In this document: positions 46,020 through 55,570 of the stretch, one piece after another | How positions within the stretch are numbered: the first letter of the stretch is position 1 | Layout of the letters: every line of letters begins with the position of its first letter | Made by a program: the position numbers and the translations under genes | NCBI GenBank assembly: GCA_006218045.1 | Contig: VBWB01000008.1 | Coordinates: forward strand, 1 to 64,000 | Source: Stygiobacter sp. | GTDB taxonomy: Bacteria; Pseudomonadota; Alphaproteobacteria; Rhodospirillales; Magnetospirillaceae | Reading direction: 5' to 3' | DNA: 64,000 nucleotides | Notes under the pieces: generated by a model | The model's database searches: none | Seen by the model: the letters and a program-made list of their open reading frames with translations, nothing else | What the model was told of the DNA's origin: nothing

Positions 46020-47422
46020 GTTATCGCCCCGCCCCCCGGTTGCTGATCTCGGCTGCGCATAAATCATCGGGCAAGACCACGGTGAGCGTCGGCCTGACCG
46101 CCGCCCTGACAGCGCGGGGATTGCGGGTGCAGCCGTTCAAGAAAGGCCCCGATTACATCGACCCGCTGTGGCTGGGCGCCGCCAGTGGGCGGCAATGCCG
46201 CAACCTGGATTTCCACACCCAGCCGCCCAAGGAAATCCGTGCCCTGTTCGACAGCGCCAGCCTGGACGCGGATATCAGCCTGATCGAGGGCAACAAGGGC
46301 CTGTTCGACGGCGTCGACCTGGAAGGCGCCAATTCCACCGCCAGTCTGGCCCATTGGCTGGACGCGCCGGTGGTGCTGGTGGTCGACACCTCGGGGATGA
46401 CCCGTGGCATCGCCCCCCTGCTGCTGGGCTATCGCAATTTCGACACCGGTTTGCGCATCGCCGGGGTGATCCTCAACAAGGTCGGCGGCCCCCGGCACGA
46501 AAAGAAACTGCGCGAGGTGGTCGCCCATTACACCGGCATTCCGGTCTTGGGCGCGGTGCAGCGGTCAGGGGCCATGCGCATCATGGAACGCCATCTCGGT
46601 CTGGTTCCCGCCAACGAGGCGGAGCAGGCGGAAAGGGCCGTCGCCGCCTTGCGCGATTGCGTCGCCGCTCAGGTGGATCTCGATGCGGTGATCGCCCTGG
46701 CCGGCGACACCATCCCCATCGAAACATCGCCCCATCACGCTCCTGCCTTGCCCGCGCCCGACATGACCATCGGCGTCATCCGTGATGCGGCCTTCGGCTT
46801 TTACTACGCCGACGATCTGTTGGCCTTGCAGCGGGCCGGGGCGCGGCTTTTGTTCATCGACGCCCTCAAGGATGCCAAGCTGCCGGAAAACCTGGACGGG
46901 CTGTTCATCGGCGGCGGCTTCCCCGAAACCCAGGCCCGGGCCTTAGAGGCCAATGCCGCCTTTCGCGCCGATCTGGCGGCCAAGGCCGCCGGCGGCCTGC
47001 CGGTCTATGCCGAATGCGGCGGGCTGATGTATCTGTCGCGCGCCATCGTCTGGAACGGCGAGCGCCGCCAAATGGTCGGAATCATCCCCGGCGACGCGGT
47101 GATGCATGCAAGGCCCCAGGGGCGCGGCTATGTGCGCCTGCGCGAAACCGCCGATTTCCCCTGGCCGCGGCTGGAACCCGGCCCCGGCATCACGCCGGCG
47201 CACGAATTCCATCATTCCCGCCTGGAGAATCTGGAGGGCGAGCCGCGCTTCGCCTACGAAGTGGTGCGCGGGGCCGGCATCGGCCAGCACCGCGACGGGC
47301 TGGTCATCGGCAATGTCTTGGCCAATTACGCCCATATGCGCAGCGTCGGCGCCAGCCCGTGGGCGCCGCGCTTCGTCCAGTTCTGTCGCGGACTCAAAAG
47401 CGGCCGGGGGGTTTCCGGTTAA
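46016..47422 (+). CDS. cobB: Cobyrinic/hydrogenobyrinic acid a,c-diamide synthase-type amidotransferase
   Basis: 468 aa. An N-terminal dethiobiotin-synthetase-like ATPase (LLISAAHKSSGKTTVSVGL; VQPFKKGPDYIDPLWL) is joined to a C-terminal class I glutamine amidotransferase (PVYAECGGLMYLSR with the catalytic Cys; AHEFHHSRLE with the His). It amidates the a and c side chains of a corrin precursor. As no other cob gene is near and the partner is TrpD2-like, a related tetrapyrrole (for example sirohaem, as proposed for DsrN) is possible. Its stop overlaps the convergent receiver gene by 4 bp. Confidence 0.88.
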   Translation: MSYRPAPRLLISAAHKSSGKTTVSVGLTAALTARGLRVQPFKKGPDYIDPLWLGAASGRQCRNLDFHTQPPKEIRALFDSASLDADISLIEGNKGLFDGVDLEGANSTASLAHWLDAPVVLVVDTSGMTRGIAPLLLGYRNFDTGLRIAGVILNKVGGPRHEKKLREVVAHYTGIPVLGAVQRSGAMRIMERHLGLVPANEAEQAERAVAALRDCVAAQVDLDAVIALAGDTIPIETSPHHAPALPAPDMTIGVIRDAAFGFYYADDLLALQRAGARLLFIDALKDAKLPENLDGLFIGGGFPETQARALEANAAFRADLAAKAAGGLPVYAECGGLMYLSRAIVWNGERRQMVGIIPGDAVMHARPQGRGYVRLRETADFPWPRLEPGPGITPAHEFHHSRLENLEGEPRFAYEVVRGAGIGQHRDGLVIGNVLANYAHMRSVGASPWAPRFVQFCRGLKSGRGVSG

Positions 47423-47799
47423 GGCTGAGGTCTCGTTTCGCGGCAATAACGCTCGACCTCGTCGAGCAGTTTGCGCACGGAAATGGGTTTGGTGATGACT
47501 TGATTGAAGCCTTCCGACAGGAAGCCGTTGACCGATTCCGGATCGGCGAAGGCGGTCACCGCCAGCACCGGAATGGCGCGGGTGCGCGGGTCGTCGCGCA
47601 GTTCCTTCAGCAGATCGACGCCCGAGCGTTTGGGCAATTGGATGTCCATCAACACCACCTGGGCGCCGTCGGCGGTCAGTTCCACCAGGTTTTCCCCATC
47701 CGAGGATTTAAGCGTGCGATAGCCGGCGATGGTCAGCGCCTGATCCAGCAGCTTCATGTTCATGGCGTTGTCTTCGACGATGACCACGGTGCCGCTCAT
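47419..47799 (-). CDS. Single-domain response regulator (DivK-like)
   Basis: 126 aa, a lone receiver domain: [15 protein letters not shown] acidic pocket, phospho-acceptor Asp in [13 protein letters not shown], Thr in VTAFA and Lys in ITKPISV. Single-domain receivers relay phosphate between kinases. Its ATG, after GGGGGGAAAAGC, overlaps the stop of the large GGDEF-EAL protein, so the two act together. Confidence 0.93.
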   Translation of the reverse strand: MSGTVVIVEDNAMNMKLLDQALTIAGYRTLKSSDGENLVELTADGAQVVLMDIQLPKRSGVDLLKELRDDPRTRAIPVLAVTAFADPESVNGFLSEGFNQVITKPISVRKLLDEVERYCRETRPQP

Positions 47800-50700
47800 G
47801 CTTTTCCCCCCTTAGCCCAGGACGATCCGTCATAGCCGGCGGCAAAGACGGCGAAATCCGCCACCGGCATGGGGCGACCGATCAGATAGCCCTGGATTTC
47901 ATCACAGCCGTGATGCAGCAGCAACGAAGCCTGGGCTTCGGTTTCCACACCTTCGGCGATGGTTTTCAAATTCAGCGAATGGGCCAAGGACACGATGGCC
48001 TTGGCGATGGTGCGGCCATCCTCGTCGTGATCGAGGTCGCGGACGAAGGCGCGGTCGATCTTGACGGTATGAACCGGGAAACGCTTGAGATAGGCCAGGC
48101 TGGAATAGCCGGTGCCGAAATCGTCGATGGACAGGGTGATGCCCAGATCGGCCAGTCGGCGTAGGACTCGCAACGTGCTTTCGCCATCGGCCATCAGCAT
48201 GCTTTCGGTCAGTTCCAGGTCGAGCAGGCGGGCATCGATGCCGCTGCCGCGAATGACCTCGGCCACGGTTTCGGCCAGATCGGCCTCGCGGAACTGGCGG
48301 CCCGAGATGTTGACGCCCATGCGCAGTTGGCCCAGCTCCTGATCCTGCCACAGCCTCAACTGCCGGCAGGCCTGTTCCAGTACCCAGCGGCCCAGGGGCA
48401 CGATCAGGCCGGTTTCCTCGGCGACGGGGATGAACTTGTCGGGCGCGATGGTGCCCAGTTCGGGGTGGCGCCAGCGGATCAGCGCCTCGGCCCCGATCAG
48501 GGCATAATCCGACAGCCGCACCTGCGGCTGGTAGAACAGCTCGAACTGGCCGGCCTTCAACGCTTCTTTCAGCGACCGTTCCAGGGTCAGGCGTTCCGAT
48601 ACCGCATAGGACATGGCGGTGTCGAAGAAGCCCAGGCGCTGATCCTCGCGCTTTTTCACCTGATGCAGCGCCATCTCGGCGTTGCGCAGCAGGTCCAACG
48701 GCTCGTCGCCGTCACGCGGGAACACCGAGACGCCGATATCCACCGGCAAGGCCAGATCGCTGCCGCCGACGCTCATGGGCCGGTTCAGCATTTCCAGCAC
48801 CTGCTCGGTGCCGGCGCTGACTCCGGCCAGATCGCGCAAGCCGGGCAGGATGACGGCGAATTCGTCGCCGGCCAGTCGGGCGGCGGTGCCGTTATGCAGG
48901 CCCACCCATTGCGCCAGTCGCCGCGCCGTCTCGCGCAGCACGCCGTTGCCGACGTCATGGCCAAGGGAATCGTTGATCATGGTGAAGCCGGCCAGATCGA
49001 TGGTCATCACCGCCACGTGCAGGCCGGTGCCGCGCGCCGCCGCCAGCGCCTGGCCCAGGCGGTCGCACAACAATGTGCGGTTGGGCAGGTCGGTGAGCGA
49101 ATCGTGATTGGCCAGATAGGCGACCCTTTGGGCCAATTGCTTGTTTTCGGTCAGGTCGCGGATGGTGCCGGTGAACAGGCGGCGCTTGTCGAGCCGCAGT
49201 TCCGACACCGACAGATGCACCGGGAACAGCGATCCGTCCTTGCGCCGGGCCATCACCTCGCGGCCCGAGCCGATCAGTCCGCCGCCCTGGCCTTGCAGGT
49301 AGTTCTTGATATAGCTGTCGTGGCGCCCGGCATCGGGTTCGGGCATCAAGGTCGACACATTGGCGCCGATCAGTTCCGACAGCGGATAGCCGAAGATGCG
49401 TTCCACCGATAGATTGGCCGAGACGATCAGGCCGTCCTCGTCGATGGTGACGATGCCGTCCAAGACGGTATCCATGATGGCGCGGATACGATGTTCACGC
49501 GCCGCCACCGCCCGCATGGCCGCCGTCACCTCGGTGGTGTCGCGCCCGACCAGCAGGGCGGCGGTATGGCCGTCGCGGCGCAGGGGCACGGCGTTGATTT
49601 CCACGTCGCGCACGCGCCCGGCGAAGGTCACCACCTTGACCGGGACCGGGTGATCCTCTTCGTACAGGGCCTCGATGCCCATGTCGAACAGGCCGCGATA
49701 ATCGGGATGGATGAAATCGACGAAGGGCTTGCCCTCGCAGGCGCTGGCCGCGGGCGCGCGCAGCAGACCCAGGCCGGCGGCGTTGATGCGCTCGATGGCG
49801 CCATCGACGCAGACGCAGATCAGATCGGGCGACAGTTCCACCAGATCGCGATAGGACGACTGGTCCTTCAACAGCGCCGATTCCAGCATGGAGACGTCGG
49901 TGATGCGGTCCAGCATCTTCAGGATCTGCGTGCCCGAGGCCAGGATGGTCTCGCCGTATTCGCGATAGCCGGCGGGGGTCAGCGGTCCCAGCATCTCGGT
50001 GGCGATCATCTCGGCGAAGCCGATGACGTCGTTCAAGGGGGTGCGGATATCGCGGCTCATGCGGCCCATGAACTCGGTCTTCGACCGGTTGGCCAACTCG
50101 GCCTCTTCCTTGGCGGCCTCGAGGTTGGCCGCCGCCGCCCGTTCGCCCGAGATGTCGCGCGAGAAAATGGCGCAACGGCGCGCAGCCCCCTCGGCCCCCA
50201 CCGCCAGGAAGCGATGGGTGAACCAGCGCGGACCGTCATTGTCCTCGGACTGGATGGTACGGCCCGATGCCAACGCCTTGGCGAAAAAGGCGCGGCGGCG
50301 GTCGGCCAGATCGGGCGGCATCAAGGTGAAAACGTCCACGCCTTCCAGTTCTTCCGAACGGTGGCCAAAGGCCTCGGCGGCCTGGACGTTCAAGGTGATG
50401 ATGTGGCCGTCCTCGTCCAGCAGCAGGGCCATGTCGTGGCTGGCGTCCAGCAGCGCCTGCGCCGTCTGGTGCGACAGTTCCAGCGCCGTGCGCGATTGCT
50501 GGCGTTCGATGGCGTGGCGGATGACCCGGGGCAGCATGTCGAGGCCGGCCAGCGACTTGACCACGTAATCCTGGGCGCCGGCGCGGATGGCGTCTTGCGC
50601 CACCCGTTCGTCATCCAATCCGGTCAGCACCACCAGCGCCTTGTCGGGAGCGGCCTCCTTCAGCCGCAGCACCGAGGTCAGGCCGGCGGCGTCGGGCAGG

Positions 50701-50885
50701 CCCAGATCGGCCAGGATGCAGGCGTAATCGTTGGCCTCGGCCAGGGCGACGCCATCGGCCAAGGTGGCGCGGCAATCGGCCTTCCAGCCCGACATGGCCT
50801 CAGCGAGTTTGATCTCGATGAGACGCTGGTCGCCAGGATTGTCCTCGATGACGAGGAGCCGTTTGAGTTGTACGCTGCCATTCAT
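47796..50885 (-). CDS. REC-PAS-DHp-PAS-PAS-GGDEF-EAL signalling protein
   Basis: About 1029 aa from the ATG at 50885; the ATG at 50906 is possible too. Order: receiver (about 8-125, Asp in [10 protein letters not shown]), PAS (about 150-260), a DHp-like helix pair (about 270-345), two PAS domains (about 350-590), GGDEF (about 600-765) and EAL (about 780-1020). The DHp reads [10 protein letters not shown] where kinases have S-H-E-L-R-T-P, so the phospho-histidine is lost and no ATPase domain follows. The cyclase loop is AGDEF. The EAL part keeps [25 protein letters not shown] and EGVETE, so c-di-GMP hydrolysis is likely. Soluble. Confidence 0.9.
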   Translation of the reverse strand: MNGSVQLKRLLVIEDNPGDQRLIEIKLAEAMSGWKADCRATLADGVALAEANDYACILADLGLPDAAGLTSVLRLKEAAPDKALVVLTGLDDERVAQDAIRAGAQDYVVKSLAGLDMLPRVIRHAIERQQSRTALELSHQTAQALLDASHDMALLLDEDGHIITLNVQAAEAFGHRSEELEGVDVFTLMPPDLADRRRAFFAKALASGRTIQSEDNDGPRWFTHRFLAVGAEGAARRCAIFSRDISGERAAAANLEAAKEEAELANRSKTEFMGRMSRDIRTPLNDVIGFAEMIATEMLGPLTPAGYREYGETILASGTQILKMLDRITDVSMLESALLKDQSSYRDLVELSPDLICVCVDGAIERINAAGLGLLRAPAASACEGKPFVDFIHPDYRGLFDMGIEALYEEDHPVPVKVVTFAGRVRDVEINAVPLRRDGHTAALLVGRDTTEVTAAMRAVAAREHRIRAIMDTVLDGIVTIDEDGLIVSANLSVERIFGYPLSELIGANVSTLMPEPDAGRHDSYIKNYLQGQGGGLIGSGREVMARRKDGSLFPVHLSVSELRLDKRRLFTGTIRDLTENKQLAQRVAYLANHDSLTDLPNRTLLCDRLGQALAAARGTGLHVAVMTIDLAGFTMINDSLGHDVGNGVLRETARRLAQWVGLHNGTAARLAGDEFAVILPGLRDLAGVSAGTEQVLEMLNRPMSVGGSDLALPVDIGVSVFPRDGDEPLDLLRNAEMALHQVKKREDQRLGFFDTAMSYAVSERLTLERSLKEALKAGQFELFYQPQVRLSDYALIGAEALIRWRHPELGTIAPDKFIPVAEETGLIVPLGRWVLEQACRQLRLWQDQELGQLRMGVNISGRQFREADLAETVAEVIRGSGIDARLLDLELTESMLMADGESTLRVLRRLADLGITLSIDDFGTGYSSLAYLKRFPVHTVKIDRAFVRDLDHDEDGRTIAKAIVSLAHSLNLKTIAEGVETEAQASLLLHHGCDEIQGYLIGRPMPVADFAVFAAGYDGSSWAKGGKA

Positions 50886-50958
50886 GGTTCGATGAAGATG
50901 ACGCATCGACGCCGGCTTGTAAACGTACTGAAAACAAATGTGTCAGCCGGAAAACCGG

Positions 50959-52197
50959 TCATAGCAGAATACCGACCACGGCGCCGGTCAGGCATGACGC
51001 CAAGGTGCCGGAGATGATGCTGCGTCCGCCCAAGGCGACGATGTCGTCGCGGCGCTCGGGGGCCATGGCGGCGAGACCGGCGATCATGATGCCGAGCGAG
51101 CCGAAATTGGCGAAGCCGCACAGCCCATAGGTCATGATGACGCGTGAACGTTCCGACAGCGCCCCTGCCGGCAGATGGGCCAGATCCACATAGGCCAGCA
51201 ATTCGTTCAGCACCGTCTTGGTCCCCATCAAGGCGCCGGCGGTCATCATTTCTTGTGCCGGAATGCCCATCAGCCAGACGATGGGGGCCATGACCAGCCC
51301 CATCAGCCGTTGCAAGGTGACCGGCGCCCCGGCCACGTCGGGCAGCAGCGCCAACAGCCCGTTGGCCAGGGCGACCAGGGCCACCAGCACGATCAGCATG
51401 GCGATGATGTTGATCAGCAGGCCGACACCGTCGGCGGTGCCCCGGACCACCGCGTCCATGCTGGAGGCATAGACCATGGGCTGGTCGTCGTGGCCGCCGG
51501 TGCGGGTATCGTCGGGGATCATGATCTTGGCCACCATGATGGCGGCGGGGACGCTGATCAGCGACGCGGTCAGCAGATGGCCGATGGGATCGGGGATCAC
51601 CCCGGCGAGGAAGGTGGCGTACAGCACCATCATGGTGCCGGCGATGGTGGCCATGCCGCCGGTCATCACCACGAATAACTCACCGCGCGATAGCTTGGCC
51701 AGATAGGGGCGGATCAGCAAGGGCGCCTCGACCATGCCGACGAAGGCGTTGGCCGCCGACGACACCCCCACCGCGCCGCCCAGGCCCAGGCTGCGTTCCA
51801 GCAGCCGCGAAAACGCCTTCACCACCAAAGGCAGGATGCGCCAGTGATAAAACAGCGCCGACAGCGCGCTCATCAGCAGCACCAGGGGCAGGGCCTGGAA
51901 GGCGAGGACGAAACCGGCGCCCGGATCGGTGACGGCGAAGGGCGAGCGCCCGCCGCCCACATAGCCGAACACGAACGAGGTGCCGGCGATGGTCGCCGCC
52001 TGCACGGCGTCGACCAGCCGGGTCAGGCCGAGGAACAGGGCTTGCGACGGCGGAAACTTCAGCAGCAGCAGCGCCAGCAGGAACTGGACGATCAGGCCGG
52101 CGGCGATGATCCGCCACGACACCCGACGGCGCTGTTCCGACAGCGCCCAGGCGATGGCCACCAATCCGGCGATGCCGACGGCGCTTTGAGCGACCAT
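50959..52197 (-). CDS. Nucleoside transporter, NupC/CNT family
   Basis: 412 aa with about ten membrane helices. The concentrative nucleoside transporter core is clear: GVSSAANAFVGMVEAPLLIRPYL, the ELFVVMTGGMATIAGTMM repeat, and MGTKTVLNELLAY and MTYGLCGFANFGSLGIMI. It imports nucleosides with protons or sodium. The ATG at 52197 shares bases with the stop of the upstream unknown gene (TGATG). The track extends 304 codons upstream through shadow. Confidence 0.92.
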   Translation of the reverse strand: MVAQSAVGIAGLVAIAWALSEQRRRVSWRIIAAGLIVQFLLALLLLKFPPSQALFLGLTRLVDAVQAATIAGTSFVFGYVGGGRSPFAVTDPGAGFVLAFQALPLVLLMSALSALFYHWRILPLVVKAFSRLLERSLGLGGAVGVSSAANAFVGMVEAPLLIRPYLAKLSRGELFVVMTGGMATIAGTMMVLYATFLAGVIPDPIGHLLTASLISVPAAIMVAKIMIPDDTRTGGHDDQPMVYASSMDAVVRGTADGVGLLINIIAMLIVLVALVALANGLLALLPDVAGAPVTLQRLMGLVMAPIVWLMGIPAQEMMTAGALMGTKTVLNELLAYVDLAHLPAGALSERSRVIMTYGLCGFANFGSLGIMIAGLAAMAPERRDDIVALGGRSIISGTLASCLTGAVVGILL

Positions 52198-53306
52198 CAG
52201 GCGCGCGGCTGCCGGGCCAGCCATTCCATGACGGTGGGAACCATGGCCTTGCAGGTCAGGGCGAAGGACGTCATCAGCTTGTCCTTTTCCTGGCTCATGT
52301 GCAAAAGGTTGTCGACCACCTTGCGCAGGATGTCCTTGCCCAGATTGGGATGCCCCAGCACGATCGGCGCCTTGTTGCCGAAGGCGGCGGTCAGCGAACT
52401 GACCAGCACCTCGGCCTTGTCGATGTTGAGGCGCTGGATTTCCTCCAGGTTCTCGGCGGCGATATAGCACAAGACGTCGCCGTAGACCTTGGCGTTGGCC
52501 TTGTCGAGGGCGGCGACGACGTTGAAGAAGCTCTTGTCGCGGGCGAAGAAGTCCCAGGCGTGATCGCCCAGGAGCTTGCGGTAGAACTCGTACATGTCGC
52601 GGTTCCACACGGCGACACCGGCGATGGCCTGGGGCCGGTTCAGCAGGATGTCGACGAAATCGGGGCCGGCGGCGGCCTTCACCTTGGTCAGGATTTCCGG
52701 GGTGAACTTGCCCACCGTGGCGATGGCATCGGCGCTGCGCAGGGCGAGGACGTCTTCCTCGATGGCCATGACCTGCTGGTAATGCAGGTGCTGGCGATAG
52801 GCTTCCAGCAGCGGCAATTGCCAGCCATAGGCGATATAGCGCATCAGCTCGCGCACCTTGCGTTCCTCGATGGGATCGGCGGCGACGCGGGTGACTTCCA
52901 CCTGCTCGGTCTTCTTGATCAGGCCGAACAAAGCCTTCTTGGTCACCGTCTCGGTGACCGTCTGTTCGGTCTTTTCCGCCTCGAACACCTTCTTGGCGCA
53001 GGTGCGCACCAGCAATTGCTGGATCTGGTTCAACGAGACGTTGCAAACCAGCATCTTGTCGTCGTCGCGGACCGGCTTGCCGTCCTTGGCGACGACGATG
53101 TCGTCGCACTGGTCGCGGTGGGCGATGAAGACGGTGATGAAGTGTTCCAGCGGCTGCGGGTTGGCGATCAGATCCTGATAGCTCAGGTTCGGATCGATCA
53201 GTCCGGCTTGCTGCATCCGGGCCAGCACCCTTTTCAGGCCGTCGATGATGGCCTTCTTGGTGTTGCCGTCGATGTCCACCGGCGGCGGAAGAGTGATGGC
53301 GGTCAT
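52197..53306 (-). CDS. Conserved protein of unknown function
   Basis: 369 aa, cytoplasmic, no signal or membrane helix. A central charged stretch (about 110-155, EAEKTEQTVTETVTKK.. KKTEQVEVTRV) separates two helical regions. I recognise no motif. It is translationally coupled to the NupC-like transporter, so the two may share a condition of expression. A role in nucleoside use cannot be shown from sequence. Confidence 0.82.
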   Translation of the reverse strand: MTAITLPPPVDIDGNTKKAIIDGLKRVLARMQQAGLIDPNLSYQDLIANPQPLEHFITVFIAHRDQCDDIVVAKDGKPVRDDDKMLVCNVSLNQIQQLLVRTCAKKVFEAEKTEQTVTETVTKKALFGLIKKTEQVEVTRVAADPIEERKVRELMRYIAYGWQLPLLEAYRQHLHYQQVMAIEEDVLALRSADAIATVGKFTPEILTKVKAAAGPDFVDILLNRPQAIAGVAVWNRDMYEFYRKLLGDHAWDFFARDKSFFNVVAALDKANAKVYGDVLCYIAAENLEEIQRLNIDKAEVLVSSLTAAFGNKAPIVLGHPNLGKDILRKVVDNLLHMSQEKDKLMTSFALTCKAMVPTVMEWLARQPRA

Positions 53307-53380
53307 GCGCTTAAAAACCCTGGATTAGTGCGGTCCCCGAAATGGTGTACCGCGTCGGGGCCGGCGAGGCAACATTGCCT

Positions 53381-54322
53381 TCAGTTTTCCTTCTTACGAA
53401 GGACCCAGGTCAGTTCATGCTTATTGTGCGACAGGTGCAGCAGCCTTGACCCGGGGATGGCGGCGAAAGCGGCGGCGGTGGCGTGGTCGGTGTCGCCCTG
53501 GAACTTGATGGTGCACAGGAAGTTATCCACCTGGCCCTTGTCGCGCCAGGCCTGCACCAGCCGGTACAGGCGCTCGGGGTAGCAGATGATGTCGGAGAAC
53601 AGCCAATCCACCGGCCCCAGGCTGGCGGGGTCCAGGCCGAAGGCGCTTTCCTGGCGGATCGACACCCCAGGCATGGCCGCCACCTTGGGGTCCAGCGGCG
53701 CCTTGTCGACGGCGATGACCTTGGCCCCCAGGGAGGCCAGCACCCAGGTCCAGCCACCGGGGCAGGCGCCCAGATCCAGGCAGGTCTCGCCCGGCTTGGG
53801 GCCGAAACCCAGCACGGTGAAGGCGTCCCACAATTTCAGGTAGGCGCGACTGGGCGGATTGACCCGGTCCTCGATCAACACGCATTCGCCGTTGGGAAAG
53901 GGCGAGGAACAATGGGGCGCGGCCAAAAGCGTGTATTCGTCCAACAGGGTGAACGACCCCAACGGCGCGGTCGGCGCCGGTTGGCCAAAGCTCAGCGGCT
54001 TGGCCGACACCTTGGGCAGCTTTTCCACCATCAGCGCCGTGCGCCGATGCAGGTCGGGGGTATAGGGCCACCAATTGCGTTGCAGCGATTTCAGCACCCG
54101 CGCGCCTTCGCCGATGGAGGCGATGGGGATGCGGAGCACGTCGTGCCAGATGTTCTGCGCCCAGGCGGCGGGCTTGGCCGGGCCGGGGGACAGCAGCAGC
54201 CGGCCATGTTCTTGGACGATGTCGCCCAGTTCATGGCGCAATTCGGCCTCGAAGCCTTCGGGCGCCAGATAGCCGGTGAGGCCGGTGGGCTGGGGGACGG
54301 GCAGGGGGGATGGCTCGCTCAT
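53381..54322 (-). CDS. RlmM-like SAM-dependent rRNA methyltransferase
   Basis: 313 aa from the ATG at 54322. An N-terminal THUMP-like region (GFEAELRHELGDIV) leads to an FtsJ/RrmJ-type Rossmann domain with CLDLGACPGGWTWVLASLGA for SAM and the VDWLFSDIICYPERL strand. This matches RlmM, which 2'-O-methylates C2498 of 23S rRNA. Shorter than the E. coli enzyme (about 366 aa), so the exact target is uncertain. Confidence 0.85.
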   Translation of the reverse strand: MSEPSPLPVPQPTGLTGYLAPEGFEAELRHELGDIVQEHGRLLLSPGPAKPAAWAQNIWHDVLRIPIASIGEGARVLKSLQRNWWPYTPDLHRRTALMVEKLPKVSAKPLSFGQPAPTAPLGSFTLLDEYTLLAAPHCSSPFPNGECVLIEDRVNPPSRAYLKLWDAFTVLGFGPKPGETCLDLGACPGGWTWVLASLGAKVIAVDKAPLDPKVAAMPGVSIRQESAFGLDPASLGPVDWLFSDIICYPERLYRLVQAWRDKGQVDNFLCTIKFQGDTDHATAAAFAAIPGSRLLHLSHNKHELTWVLRKKEN

Positions 54323-54357
54323 GCGCCGCTCTATAGCATAGGCGGGGCGCCGATGCC

Positions 54358-55125
54358 TCACCTGTCCGGCGTGGTCAGGTCGCTTTCCAGCAGGGATTGA
54401 TAATGGGCGATGATGCGGTCGTATCCGCCATTTTCCCGCAACGTCTTGAGCCCGCGGTTGAAATCGGCGCACAGGCCTGGGTCGCGGAAGGCGACGTAAT
54501 GGTCGGTGGGCGGAAACAACGGATGCAAGCGCAGCTTCTGCGTTACGTCCACTTTGCTTCGTACATCGGGCTGGGCGGCGTACCAGCGCAGGATGTTGGC
54601 GTCGGCGACCACCGCCTGTATCCGACCGCTGTAAAGCAGCATGGCCTGGACCACCTGATTAGCCTCTTCCCGATAGCCGGGGTTGGTTTGTACCGCCTTG
54701 TGGTAGGCGTCGCCCAGATAAAGATGGGCATTTTGGAACGCCACCACCGATTTGTCGGCGAGATCGGCGATGGTATCGATGTGGATATCGCGGCTCTCCA
54801 GGGAGATGGCGTAGTTGCGATAGGCGATATGCGTGTCGGAGTAGCAGGCGTCGGTGCCGGTCTCGGGCCGCATGGTCATGGCGGCATCGATGGTTCCGGT
54901 TTGCATTTCCTTGGGGATGCGAGCCAGCACGGTCAGCATGGGGGTCATGGTGTGGCCGGCATTGGCCAGAGCCTGTTTGACGATGTCGTATTCGATACCG
55001 GTCAGGCTTTTCGGGATGACATAAGGCGGCCCCCAGCGGGGCACCGCTATTTTCAGGTCCGTGGCATTGGCGGCCATGGGGACGGCCAAGGTCAGCGCGG
55101 CCATGATCAGTCGGCAGTTGAACAT
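54358..55125 (-). CDS. Periplasmic solute-binding protein (SBP family 3)
   Basis: 255 aa with a Sec signal (cleavage at ANA-TD near 22). The fold of amino-acid binding proteins is seen: KIAVPRWGPPYVIP, GIEYDIVKQALANAG, MTMRPETGTDACYSD and a late FNRGLKTLRENGGYDRIIAHY. No ABC permease is adjacent. It begins one base after the fliJ stop, so it is in the flagellar transcript and might supply a chemotactic ligand or a stator-related signal; this is inference. Confidence 0.85.
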   Translation of the reverse strand: MFNCRLIMAALTLAVPMAANATDLKIAVPRWGPPYVIPKSLTGIEYDIVKQALANAGHTMTPMLTVLARIPKEMQTGTIDAAMTMRPETGTDACYSDTHIAYRNYAISLESRDIHIDTIADLADKSVVAFQNAHLYLGDAYHKAVQTNPGYREEANQVVQAMLLYSGRIQAVVADANILRWYAAQPDVRSKVDVTQKLRLHPLFPPTDHYVAFRDPGLCADFNRGLKTLRENGGYDRIIAHYQSLLESDLTTPDR

Positions 55126-55126
55126 G

Positions 55127-55567
55127 CTAATTCACCTCTTCCGTTTTGCGTCGATGCTGTGTCATGCCGACCTCGTCCAGGAAGATCTGTTCCTTGCGGT
55201 CGGCTTCCTCCTGTTCGCGCTTCTCGCGGTTGGCCTGGGTGACCTCATAGGTTTTCTGGGTGCGGAAGGCCTCGGCCAATTCGTCGCGGGCCAGTTCGAT
55301 CTGGTGGCGCAAGGTGCCCAGGCGGGCGAACAGATTTTGCCGCTCGGCCATCCAGGCGCGGTGATAGGCGCCATACATGAAGCCGATGCCGACGGCGTCG
55401 CTGGCCGCCAGTTCCTGTTCCTTGCGCAACCGCACTTCCGATTGCAGGATGTCGTGCAGGGTTCTTTCTTCTTCGGCCTGCAAGGCGGTCAGCACCCGGC
55501 GCTTTTCGTCCACCTCGAACTTGGCCAGCCGGATCAGGGTTTTGAGCCCCTTGGCTTGCTTGGCCAT
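55127..55567 (-). CDS. fliJ: Flagellar export chaperone FliJ
   Basis: 146 aa, almost entirely charged coiled coil (EKRRVLTALQAEEERTLHDILQ and onwards), the shape of FliJ, the stalk-like subunit of the flagellar export ATPase. The gene is 3 bp after fliI, which supports the call more than the sequence alone. Confidence 0.85.
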   Translation of the reverse strand: MAKQAKGLKTLIRLAKFEVDEKRRVLTALQAEEERTLHDILQSEVRLRKEQELAASDAVGIGFMYGAYHRAWMAERQNLFARLGTLRHQIELARDELAEAFRTQKTYEVTQANREKREQEEADRKEQIFLDEVGMTQHRRKTEEVN

Positions 55568-55570
55568 GGC

